Source: Pseudomonadota bacterium
GTDB taxonomy: Bacteria; Pseudomonadota; Gammaproteobacteria; Steroidobacterales; Woeseiaceae
DNA: 12,554 nt
Assembly: GCA_022567775.1 (NCBI GenBank)
Contig: JADFGH010000016.1
Location: 1 to 12,554 of the forward strand
Direction: 5' to 3'
Position numbers and translations under genes: made by a program. The notes under the pieces are model-generated. The model was given only the letters and a program-made list of their open reading frames with translations, was not told the DNA's origin and did no database searches. Below, piece by piece: positions 6,291-12,554 of this stretch (position 1 is the stretch's first letter; each line of letters starts with the position of its first letter).

Positions 6291-7871
6291 CTAGGAACAA
6301 CCATCCTGCGAGTAGTAATTCGCGAGATACTCCTCGAAGCTGATCTCGTCCGATTGCTCAATCTCCTGTTGCCGCTTGATGGAATTCCGCGCCTCATCCT
6401 CGTAAACGCGCAGGCGCTCGCCGCCCAGTGGCTCGATTTCGAAAAAGTACTCCTTGTGTCCCCGGGCATTGGCCATCGCGAAGTGATAAAACGCCATTTT
6501 GGTCTGCCGTAATTCTTCCAGGACACGCGCAGACGGCGTGGCCTCCGGGTTTTTGATCAACTCGGTTTGAGCGTCTACGGCCTGCACGTAGTCGTTGCCA
6601 CCCTCACCACGATCTATGATCTCGGCAATCGCCCTGACATCGCGCATGATCTCCGTTGCCCATTCAGTCAACGGGCGCTCCGACCCGCGGTCGATAAGCC
6701 GGAATTCCGGGTCACGACCCTTAGTCGCCGTTCCCGAATGATTGGCTGCATTCTCTCGCCACAGGGCGTCGTCAAACTCCGGGCTGTCCTGCAACAGGCA
6801 ATAAATGAGAAATGCCTCCATGAATCGCATCGCGTTCTGATTGATGCCGACGGGATCAAATACATTCAGATCCAGCGACCGCACTTCGACATACTCAACG
6901 CCCCCGCGACGCAAGGCCGCGGTCGGACGCTCGCCTGACATTGCAACGCGCTTCGGTCGTATTGGACTGTAGTACTCGTTCTCAATCTGCAGTTGATTAA
7001 CGTTCAGTTGCCGCCGCTCACCATCGGCGTCGATGCCGATCTTTGCGAAGGCCGGATCCGGCGTGCAGATCGCACAACTAAGGTCGCTGATATAGTCATC
7101 GACGCTATTCAGCGATATGTTGATGCGAGCCTGCGCCTTGTTGCTGTATCCCAGGTCGCTCATTCGCAGCGAGGTGCCAAACGGCTGGTAGAAAGTATCT
7201 TTGTCGAAACTCGGCATTATCGAGTCGTCCGTGCCAAAAAATGACTTGCAAAGTGCCGGTGAAGCGCCGAACAGGTACAGGGCCAGCCAACCCAGCCGCC
7301 GAAAGTTGCGCACCATACTGAAATAGGACTGGGAGCGAAAATCGTCTTCGTCTTGCGAGGATTCTTCGAGGTCCTGGAATACAGGCCAGAATGCACCTGG
7401 CAGCGAGTAGTTGAAGTGTACGCCCGCAATTGCCTGCATCTTGCGACCGTAGCGGTATCCCAGGCCATTCCGGTAAACCGTTTTCATCCGGCCAACGTTC
7501 GAACTTCCGTATTGCGCGAGCGGAATGCCACTGTCATCAGACATCAGGCATGGCATGCTCGTCGTCCACAAAAGCTCATCGCCAATGCGTTCGTAAGTAA
7601 ACTGGTGAATCTCGCAGAGAACACGCAAAGTTTCCCAGGTATTCGCGTACGCAGGGGTTACGAATTCGAGTAACGCCTCTGAGAAATCTGTCGTTATGAA
7701 GCGATTGGTCAGGGCTGAGCCAAGGGCAATCGGGTGCGGCTGGCCTGACAGCTTGCCGTCGCCGCCCACCCGCAGCGATTCCTTTTCAACGCCTTTAAGG
7801 CCGCCGGACAAGACCCCGGGGGGTGCTGCGCTGGCCAGCCGCGCTATACGTTCTTCAATTATCCTGCTCAA
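6291..7871 (-). CDS. gshA: Glutamate-cysteine ligase (proteobacterial type 1)
   Basis: First and rate-limiting step of glutathione synthesis: ATP-dependent joining of glutamate (through the gamma carboxyl) to cysteine, in the cytosol. The product is 526 residues against 518 in E. coli. Diagnostic blocks in order: 'GLKGVEKESLRV' (24-35), 'FITTDFSEALLEFVTP' (58-73), 'SMPCLMSDDSGIPLAQYGSSNVG', 'YRNGLGYRYG', 'GVHFNYSLP', 'MVRNFRRLGWLALYLFGASPA', and 'VEVRSLDLNVFDPVGI'. An open frame continues to 8036, but the ATGs at 7964 and 8036 lie upstream of the promoter at 7918-7946 and add sequence unlike GshA. A TTG at 7871 with GGAG ten bases ahead (7882-7885) gives the normal family length. gshB is not nearby, so the pathway genes are unlinked here. 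Confidence 0.93.
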   Translation of the reverse strand: MSRIIEERIARLASAAPPGVLSGGLKGVEKESLRVGGDGKLSGQPHPIALGSALTNRFITTDFSEALLEFVTPAYANTWETLRVLCEIHQFTYERIGDELLWTTSMPCLMSDDSGIPLAQYGSSNVGRMKTVYRNGLGYRYGRKMQAIAGVHFNYSLPGAFWPVFQDLEESSQDEDDFRSQSYFSMVRNFRRLGWLALYLFGASPALCKSFFGTDDSIMPSFDKDTFYQPFGTSLRMSDLGYSNKAQARINISLNSVDDYISDLSCAICTPDPAFAKIGIDADGERRQLNVNQLQIENEYYSPIRPKRVAMSGERPTAALRRGGVEYVEVRSLDLNVFDPVGINQNAMRFMEAFLIYCLLQDSPEFDDALWRENAANHSGTATKGRDPEFRLIDRGSERPLTEWATEIMRDVRAIAEIIDRGEGGNDYVQAVDAQTELIKNPEATPSARVLEELRQTKMAFYHFAMANARGHKEYFFEIEPLGGERLRVYEDEARNSIKRQQEIEQSDEISFEEYLANYYSQDGCS

Positions 7872-7917
7872 TCCAGGCTGTCTCCGGCTATAGCTGACCA
7901 CTAACGGCCCAGGCAGG

Positions 7918-7946
7918 ACTATACAGGCGACCCTTAAATGTGCCAA
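7918..7946 (-). promoter_or_regulatory. Strong sigma-70 promoter of gshA
   Basis: On the minus strand TTGGCA (7946-7941) and TATAGT (7923-7918) are exactly 17 bases apart, each close to the TTGACA/TATAAT consensus. Transcription should start near 7911, leaving a leader of about 40 bases to the TTG start at 7871. This rules out the longer reading frames that begin further upstream. Confidence 0.7.
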
Positions 7947-8052
7947 CGGCGCAATTTTCGGCATCGAAACTTGATGGCTTATTGTTCGGTTAGTCTGTGG
8001 CTGAGCGGTAATTGGTCTATCATTGGATAGCCGCAACGAACGGCATCACGAC

Positions 8053-8442
8053 ATGGCCCCAGTCTTCCGACAATTCCTGCCCGTGCTTTCTTTAGCGTGC
8101 GTTTTCATGTTGTTCAGCGATCCTGCACACGCATTGCGTTGCGGCAGCCGGCTCGTCAAAGACGGCATGCACGAATCACGAGTCATCGAGTTATGTGGCG
8201 AGCCGGTCTCGAGGCGTCACCTGGGCTACGTACTGCGACCCTACATACTCAAACGACCTGCAGGCATCCTCGGGACACACTACACAAGGCATGTTTACAG
8301 CGGCTTTCATGAGGAGCTTCTCGTTACTGAACTGGTGTTCAACTTCGGACCGCGGAAATTGATGCGTGTCCTGAGATTTGAAGGTGGCCAGCTAACATTA
8401 ATTCGCACTGCGGGCTACGGCTATCACGAAAAAAATCGCTGA
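8053..8442 (+). CDS. Secreted DUF2845-like protein
   Basis: A 129-residue exported protein. The signal peptide is clear: a short basic start, a hydrophobic core at about residues 8-22, and AHA before a probable cleavage after residue 27. The mature protein begins 'LRCGSRLVKDGMHESRVIELCGEP', which matches the small gammaproteobacterial DUF2845 family, where two cysteines (here Cys30 and Cys48) are conserved and may form a disulfide in the periplasm. The rest is strand-rich and basic. Function is unknown. An in-frame TTG at 8023 could add ten residues, but the ATG at 8053 gives a standard signal peptide. It is divergent from gshA and separated from the bactofilin by 102 bases; nothing ties it to either. 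Confidence 0.82.
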   Translation: MAPVFRQFLPVLSLACVFMLFSDPAHALRCGSRLVKDGMHESRVIELCGEPVSRRHLGYVLRPYILKRPAGILGTHYTRHVYSGFHEELLVTELVFNFGPRKLMRVLRFEGGQLTLIRTAGYGYHEKNR

Positions 8443-8544
8443 CAGTCAGTTTAATGGGGACTCATTCACAATCCTGATCCCGCGAAAGGTCTATTATTTG
8501 CAAGGGCAGCCCCGCAAAATAGTTCGCACGGAGAAAATTGACTG

Positions 8545-9009
8545 ATGGATGATGCACACAAGAGAAGAATTCGCGATGCCAATGCCGGACCGGCCACATT
8601 GATCAGTGAGGGCTGCCAGATCAAGGGTGTTGTTACCGGCAGAGGAAATTTCATGATAAGCGGTGAAGTCGAAGGCGATTGTGACATTGAGGGCACCGTC
8701 ACCCTGGCGAAGAACGGTCTCTGGCGTGGCACGATAAAGGCGGATTCGGTCATTGTAGCCGGGACGGTCGAGGGCGAAATCGACGCGTCAGGTCGGGTCG
8801 AGATCAGTGATACGGCCAGGATCTCGGGGACGGTTTGCGGGGATTCGATTACGGTCGCCGAGGGTGCAATCGTTGAGGGCGTGATGCGGACTAAACGGCC
8901 AGAGAAAGCAACGGAATGTGTTGAAAAGCGCGGGGCGAAAGAACAGGAACAGGGGTCGAACCAAGGTTTTCGCCCAACCGGAGAAGGCATTGGTAAAAAG
9001 TCAGGGTAA
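8545..9009 (+). CDS. Bactofilin (polymer-forming cytoskeletal protein) with element-derived tail
   Basis: A 154-residue bactofilin (DUF583), a protein that polymerises without nucleotide into membrane-associated filaments and scaffolds cell-wall or polar machinery. The core, about residues 17-115, is a right-handed beta-helix made of ~17-residue turns rich in Gly/Val/Ile/Asp: 'GEVEGDCDIEGTVTLAKNG', 'GTIKADSVIVAGTVEGEID', 'RISGTVCGDSITVAEGAIVEG'. The short N-terminal tail (MDDAHKRRI...) is polar. GGAGA at 8530-8534 precedes the ATG by ten bases. The C-terminal tail from about residue 135 (EQEQGSNQGFRPTG...) and the TAA stop are encoded by the inverted-repeat element at 8948-9037, so the original C-terminus has been replaced or extended. 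No peptidase M23 partner gene is adjacent. Confidence 0.92.
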   Translation: MDDAHKRRIRDANAGPATLISEGCQIKGVVTGRGNFMISGEVEGDCDIEGTVTLAKNGLWRGTIKADSVIVAGTVEGEIDASGRVEISDTARISGTVCGDSITVAEGAIVEGVMRTKRPEKATECVEKRGAKEQEQGSNQGFRPTGEGIGKKSG

Positions 9010-9037
9010 TGTCGAAAACCTCGGTTCGACCCCTGTT
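8948..9037. repeat. 90-bp inverted-repeat element (BIME/MITE-like) at the end of the bactofilin gene
   Basis: Bases 8948-8972 and 9013-9037 are 25-base inverted repeats with a single mismatch (position 8963 against 9022), separated by 40 bases. Each arm begins AACAGGGGTCGAACC and ends AGGTTTTCG, and each can also fold on itself (CGAA...TTCG), the arrangement expected of two REPs in opposite orientation. No target duplication is apparent at the outer borders. The bactofilin stop codon (9007-9009) falls in the spacer between the arms. Confidence 0.8.
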
Positions 9038-9361
9038 TTCGGTGGCAACTGGCGCAGCATCAGCTGATTATGTCATGACTCACGGACCGGCAAACGAGCC
9101 TCCGGGGTCGCAAACCCGTGCAAACCAGAGGCATCAAGGGCGCCTCCGCGCGGCCGCCTGCGCCGTCCTCGTCATTATCGATCAAAAAACAGGCGAAGTG
9201 GTAAACTACGCGGGTCAGGACAACAACGCATGTTCCGCATGGCCTGAGTGCACCGCGAGGCTGACGCAGAACTGGTCGAAAAATAAAAAATGGTGACCGA
9301 CGGTCATGTTGGCAGACCCGATTATTGAATCTGCCGGCGCCGTCCGAGTCTGTATAAAGAG
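9010..9361 (+). other. Gene-free stretch before the c-di-GMP enzyme, with several small hairpins
   Basis: I see no convincing gene here. A 95-codon open frame (9009-9296) begins inside the repeat arm and has no recognisable family, biased composition and no independent ribosome site. The DNA carries short pairable blocks: GCCTC (9098-9102), GAGGC (9128-9132) and GCCTC (9142-9146), of which the middle one can pair with either neighbour, and TCAGG (9216-9220) with CCTGA (9242-9246). An extended -10-like TGGTAAACT lies at 9199-9207 without a clear -35. It could be a structured leader of the downstream gene or simply degraded sequence. Confidence 0.35.
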
Positions 9362-11806
9362 ATGACCAGCAGAATTCTACCCAGATATGTGATCCTCGTG
9401 TCGGCCCTCACGCTGGTCGTTATCGGCATCATGTTGTCCATTTTCTACGGCCAGTACCGCTGGCTTGCCAGCGGCATCGTATCCAGCAGCGTTGAGCAAC
9501 ACGAGATCAGCTTGAGTGCCAGCTTCGAACGACAGGCCAGAGGACAGCTGCATCGCATAGCGGATTCCTTGTCCACAACCGACAGCGATGACTATGGGGC
9601 GCAACTCCTGGTGCTAAGCCGGGCCATTGCGGGCAGTGACGACCTGGTGGGTCTGAGATACGTACAGTCAGGCGGAATTAATGTGCAATCCGGCGAGCCC
9701 GTCGATGATCCCGTAGCCGATGGCCATGTCCTGCGCGCGGACCATCTGTACATGTCATACGCCGTTCGGCGCGATGAGGTCGAAATGGGTACTTTGCTCA
9801 GTGGATATTCACTGGCAAACCTGTCTCAGGAATTACAAGCGTTCGAACAGCGGTTGGTACAGCAGGGCACGCAGCGTCGTCAGGACAGCCTGTTTTGGGT
9901 CGGCGGCGCCACCCTGGTTATGCTCGGACTCTGCGGCGTGGTCATCTGGCTGATTGCTAAAACACAGGCCCAGCGCATTCGCGAATTGAAGGTACAGGCG
10001 CAAAAACTGAGCGAATCAGATTTCGGTGAACCTCTGCAGGTTTTGCATGGTGACGAACTCGGAGATCTCGCTGAAGTTTTCAATGACATGCGTGACAAGC
10101 TGCGGCGCACGACCATTTCGAGGGATTACGTCGACAGTGTTTTGTCCAGCATGAACGAAGCGATCATTATTACCTCTGCGGACGGCACAATCATACGCAT
10201 TAACGAGGCAACGTCTCGCCTGCTCGACTACCCGGCCGATGAACTCGTCGGTCAGAACGTGGACATTATCGTTGACCGGAAAAAAGGGCGGCCACTCGAA
10301 CCGGATTCAGGCTCAGGCGTACCACGCGAGGCTTTTCTGCTGACGAAATCGGGCGAGCAAATACCCATTTCCTATACGAGCTCATCTATTTGTAATGATG
10401 ATGGGCTGCCCGGCGATCGTATCTATGCCGCCCAGAACATTACTGAGCGGCGAAAAGCAGAAAGAAGAATTCGCTACCTGGCGAGAATAGATGCGCTGAC
10501 CAAAATACCGAACCGCATGCAGTTCCAGCACTTGTTGCAACGAGCGATAGCGAGGGCCCGCAGATCAAACAAGAGCCTGTGCCTGTTCTACATCGATGTT
10601 GATAAATTCAAGGACATTAATGACACTTTCGGCCACCTGGCCGGCGACACCGCACTGGAGACGGTGGCAGAACGTCTGACATCGGCGTTGCCCCGTGATG
10701 CGGTCATTGGCCGGCTCGCCGGAGACGAGTTCGCAGTCATCGTGAATAAACTTGGCGCCGACACCGACGCTCGGCCAGCCCTGGACAAACTTGCTCAAAC
10801 GGTACTCGACCGCCTGGCAGACCCGTTCTTGGTGCAGGGACATGAAGTGTTTATGACAGCCAGCATGGGTATTGCTTTTTACCCGTCAGATGCACGCAAT
10901 GTCATTGACCTTATCCGCAATGCCGATGCCGCGCTTTACCATTCGAAAAAGAACGGTGGCAACGTTTTCTCCTACTACCGGCCTGAGATGAACGAGGCGG
11001 CGGTTGAACGCCTGATGACCAAGAGCAGGCTTAAGCGCGCATTCGAACGCAACGAACTCCTGGTCCACTACCAGCCGAAGTACGACATCCAAACCGGCAA
11101 GGTGATCGGCGCCGAGGCCCTGGTGCGATGGGAGCTGCCGGATCGCGGAATAATAATGCCCGCAGATTTCATCCCTATCGCGGAAGAATCGAACCTGATA
11201 ATCGAGATTGGCGAGTGGGTTCTCGACCGGGTTTGTGAGGATTTTCGACACTGGCAGCGTTCAGTTTCGCCAGCCCGCATTGCCGTCAACTTGTCACTCA
11301 AGCAGTTGAAACAGCCGAACTTCATCGGCCGCATCAGTTCAATATTGCGAAGCTACGAAGTCTCACCGACCTCGCTTGAACTGGAAATCACGGAAACTAC
11401 GCTGATGGAAAATCCGGAACGTACAATTAAATTGCTGGACGAGCTTTACTCGCTCGGATTGCATCTCGCGATTGACGATTTCGGCACTGGCTATTCATCG
11501 CTGAGCGCTTTGCAGCAATTCCCGATCAGCACCTTGAAAATCGACAAATCGTTTGTTCGCCACGTAGCCACAAGTGCGGATGATGCGACGATTGTCGGGA
11601 CCATCATTCACATGGGCAGGGCCCTTAAGATGGACGTTGTTGCCGAGGGAGTCGAAACCGAAGAGCAACTGAATTTCCTGCAACAGATGGATTGTAATTA
11701 CGTGCAGGGACTCCTGTTCGGCGAACCGATGAGTTCGGACAATTACCTGGAATTGCTGTTGTCGCAGGTGGACGGCACCGACGAGCATCGCGCCCTGTTT
11801 GCATGA
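9362..11806 (+). CDS. Membrane HAMP-PAS-GGDEF-EAL protein (c-di-GMP synthesis/degradation)
   Basis: An 814-residue sensor that makes or breaks cyclic di-GMP. Domains: membrane helix at 9-29, periplasmic sensing region of about 145 residues, second helix at 177-199, HAMP at about 198-251, PAS at 255-370 ('MNEAIIITSADGTIIRIN...LLDYPADELVGQ' and 'RIYAAQNITERR'), GGDEF at 372-540 and EAL at 552-800. The GGDEF signature is AGDEF (453-457), a variant still found in active cyclases; the RxxD inhibitory site is not present five residues before it. The EAL side has its main residues: EALVRW (585-590), Asn643 in NLS, Glu675 in 'ELEITET', DDFGTGYSS (705-713), Lys726 in 'LKIDKSF', and EGVET (762-766), so phosphodiesterase activity is likely. 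The ATG at 9362 directly follows AAAGAG, unusually close for a ribosome site. It appears to be transcribed alone. Confidence 0.95.
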   Translation: MTSRILPRYVILVSALTLVVIGIMLSIFYGQYRWLASGIVSSSVEQHEISLSASFERQARGQLHRIADSLSTTDSDDYGAQLLVLSRAIAGSDDLVGLRYVQSGGINVQSGEPVDDPVADGHVLRADHLYMSYAVRRDEVEMGTLLSGYSLANLSQELQAFEQRLVQQGTQRRQDSLFWVGGATLVMLGLCGVVIWLIAKTQAQRIRELKVQAQKLSESDFGEPLQVLHGDELGDLAEVFNDMRDKLRRTTISRDYVDSVLSSMNEAIIITSADGTIIRINEATSRLLDYPADELVGQNVDIIVDRKKGRPLEPDSGSGVPREAFLLTKSGEQIPISYTSSSICNDDGLPGDRIYAAQNITERRKAERRIRYLARIDALTKIPNRMQFQHLLQRAIARARRSNKSLCLFYIDVDKFKDINDTFGHLAGDTALETVAERLTSALPRDAVIGRLAGDEFAVIVNKLGADTDARPALDKLAQTVLDRLADPFLVQGHEVFMTASMGIAFYPSDARNVIDLIRNADAALYHSKKNGGNVFSYYRPEMNEAAVERLMTKSRLKRAFERNELLVHYQPKYDIQTGKVIGAEALVRWELPDRGIIMPADFIPIAEESNLIIEIGEWVLDRVCEDFRHWQRSVSPARIAVNLSLKQLKQPNFIGRISSILRSYEVSPTSLELEITETTLMENPERTIKLLDELYSLGLHLAIDDFGTGYSSLSALQQFPISTLKIDKSFVRHVATSADDATIVGTIIHMGRALKMDVVAEGVETEEQLNFLQQMDCNYVQGLLFGEPMSSDNYLELLLSQVDGTDEHRALFA

Positions 11807-11825
11807 GTCCCGCAAATCCTCACTA

Positions 11826-11851
11826 ATTGGCTGGTTTTTCAACCAGTTAAT
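11826..11851 (+). terminator. Hairpin after the GGDEF-EAL gene (weak terminator candidate)
   Basis: ATTGGCTGGT (11826-11835) pairs with ACCAGTTAAT (11842-11851) over ten positions, two of them G-U, around a six-base loop TTTTCA. It starts 20 bases after the stop codon. The T-run is in the loop rather than after the stem, so intrinsic termination would be inefficient; it may mainly protect the transcript's 3' end. Confidence 0.35.
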
Positions 11852-11958
11852 CGGCAACTTCACTAGTTGGCAACGACATGATTAAATATCGCCACGCCAA
11901 TGCCGGCGGGTTGCCGGTCAGCGGCATGCCTCAACAGCCCTCAACTTAAGTCAGGATA

Positions 11959-12321
11959 ATGAAAAATTTCATCAAACTTATTTGCAGTGTCTCCGTATTG
12001 TTTGGCGTACAGTCGGCACTCGCCTGTGACTATCCGCATCGGGTACTGATTCCGAACGGTACGACAGCAACCAAGGAAGATATGCTCGAGGGTCAGCGCG
12101 GCGTAAAGAAATTTGTCGCTGATATGGAAGTTTATCTTGAGTGCATTATTGACGAAGAGAAAATGTCCCGGGCCGTTTTGGAAGATCTCGACCCGGATGA
12201 CGAGCAGCAGCGCGAAGACCTGCTTAATAAGAAATACAATGCAGCTGTTGATGAAATGGAGAGACTTGCAGCCCAGTTCAATGTCGAGGTTCAGGCTTAC
12301 AAGGCCAAGGAAAAGTCCTAA
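11959..12321 (+). CDS. Small secreted protein of unknown function
   Basis: A 120-residue protein with a signal peptide: two lysines, a hydrophobic core at about 5-17, and ALA before the probable cleavage after residue 22, giving a mature N-terminus CDYPHRV. The -3 residue is Ala and -2 is Leu, so this is signal peptidase I rather than a lipoprotein box, although Cys is at +1. The mature part is acidic and helical, with heptad-like spacing (about 38-118) and only one more cysteine, Cys62 ('YLECIIDEE'), which could pair with Cys23 in the periplasm. I have a recollection of similar 'CDYP-x-x-x-x-IPNG' exported proteins in gammaproteobacteria without assigned function. AGGA at 11953-11956 lies close to the ATG. 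It ends before a terminator shared with the right-edge gene. Confidence 0.8.
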   Translation: MKNFIKLICSVSVLFGVQSALACDYPHRVLIPNGTTATKEDMLEGQRGVKKFVADMEVYLECIIDEEKMSRAVLEDLDPDDEQQREDLLNKKYNAAVDEMERLAAQFNVEVQAYKAKEKS

Positions 12322-12340
12322 ACAGAATCGCCTCGTCCGA

Positions 12341-12356
12341 GCCCGCCCCGGCGGGC
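12341..12356. repeat. GC-rich palindrome after the small secreted gene
   Basis: GCCCGCC (12341-12347) and GGCGGGC (12350-12356) form a perfect seven-base stem with a two-base apex, 20 bases after the stop codon. No U-run follows. It is probably a 3'-end structure acting with the terminator about 30 bases further on. Confidence 0.5.
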
Positions 12357-12385
12357 GATGTGCGAATGCCTCAAGAAGTGGAAAT

Positions 12386-12411
12386 GCCCGTCAACCCTCG
12401 GGCGTTTTTTT
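12386..12411 (+). terminator. Rho-independent terminator
   Basis: GCCCG (12386-12390) pairs with CGGGC (12399-12403) around an eight-base loop, followed by G and a run of seven T (12405-12411). The stem is short but the U-run is excellent. It ends transcription of the small secreted gene on the plus strand, and it lies between two convergent genes. Confidence 0.7.
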
Positions 12412-12434
12412 GTTCCAATGCGCCGGCACCGGTT

Positions 12435-12554
12435 TCACAAAGAGTCGATTTCTTTTTTCAGGTCGAAGCGTTTCTCCGTGATAATACGCTCGAGCACCTG
12501 GATGCGTTCCTCAAGCACTTCGATTTTTGCGAGTGTGTCCTCCAGTTCCTCGTT
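12435..12554 (-). CDS. C-terminal fragment of a coiled-coil protein, possibly PspB-like (runs off right edge)
   Basis: An open minus-strand frame enters at 12554 and stops with TGA at 12437-12435, giving 39 residues. It is highly charged with heptad-spaced leucines and isoleucines: 'LEDTLAKIEVLEERIQVLER' followed by 'IITEKRFDLKKEIDSL'. The 'L-x-x-RI-x-x-LE-R-I' pattern is like the C-terminal coiled coil of phage-shock protein B-like small membrane proteins, but other coiled coils could look the same, and the membrane helix that would decide it lies outside the window. It converges on the small secreted gene across the terminator. Confidence 0.55.
   Translation of the reverse strand, partial: NEELEDTLAKIEVLEERIQVLERIITEKRFDLKKEIDSL

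Noticed and set aside
7872..8036. Longer GshA beginning at 7964 or 8036
   Set aside because: Both starts lie upstream of the strong promoter and exceed the family length.
9080..9146. c-di-GMP-I (GEMM) riboswitch before the GGDEF-EAL gene
   Set aside because: CAAAC and GCCTCCGG blocks are suggestive, but their order and the missing GAAA tetraloop and GACGCAAAGCC core do not fit the consensus.
9009..9296. 95-codon open frame overlapping the bactofilin stop (TAATG)
   Set aside because: It starts inside the inverted-repeat arm, shows no family resemblance, and its start overlap is produced by the repeat itself; more likely chance.
12022..12030. Lipoprotein signal in the small secreted protein (Cys at the cleavage site)
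   Set aside because: The residues before Cys are Ala-Leu-Ala; a lipobox needs Leu/Val/Ile at -3, so ordinary signal peptidase I cleavage is more likely.
1..12554. CRISPR arrays, tRNA, rRNA, defence or prophage modules
   Set aside because: No regularly spaced repeats, no tRNA-like cloverleaf with a CCA end noticed, and no recognisable defence or phage gene.

Overview
The window looks like chromosomal DNA of a free-living, probably marine gammaproteobacterium. The support is a proteobacterial type-1 GshA, a proteobacterial-style GGDEF-EAL protein, GTAG/GGAG-headed REP hairpins of the Pseudomonas/Xanthomonas kind, and moderate GC. The placement is inference; no rRNA or tRNA is present to anchor it.

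Layout, left to right. (1) Positions 1-123, minus: the 5' end of an IS1182-like insertion sequence, with the first 16 codons of its transposase. (2) 90-962, minus: a QorA-type quinone oxidoreductase whose last ~48 codons were removed by that IS. (3) 963-1080: a divergent intergenic region with a promoter for qor, a REP hairpin and a consensus -10 next to the following start codon. (4) 1081-3090, plus: a two-gene operon, a short-chain dehydrogenase and a ferredoxin/rubredoxin-reductase-type flavoprotein. It ends in a perfect 12-bp palindrome that supplies the stop codon. (5) 3120-4411, minus: two membrane-anchored unknown proteins, translationally coupled, that look like diverged tandem paralogues. 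(6) 4633-6269, plus: a sulfotransferase-like protein and a class-IV aminotransferase, 2 bp apart. (7) 6291-7871, minus: glutamate-cysteine ligase, with a very good sigma-70 promoter that fixes its start at a TTG. (8) 8053-8442, plus: a secreted DUF2845 protein. (9) 8545-9009, plus: a bactofilin whose C-terminal tail and stop codon come from a 90-bp inverted-repeat element. (10) 9010-9361: a gene-free, structured leader. (11) 9362-11806, plus: a membrane HAMP-PAS-GGDEF-EAL c-di-GMP enzyme. (12) 11959-12321, plus: a small secreted protein. (13) 12386-12411: a terminator shared with a partial coiled-coil gene entering from the right on the minus strand.

Most genes are short independent units, so this is not one pathway. 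The SDR plus flavoprotein reductase are probably part of a catabolic redox system whose oxygenase and ferredoxin lie elsewhere. The sulfotransferase-like/aminotransferase pair is the most likely uncharacterised two-protein system. Three kinds of REP-like palindrome plus one IS end show repeated small-element traffic: one insertion broke a gene and two elements now provide stop codons to their neighbours.
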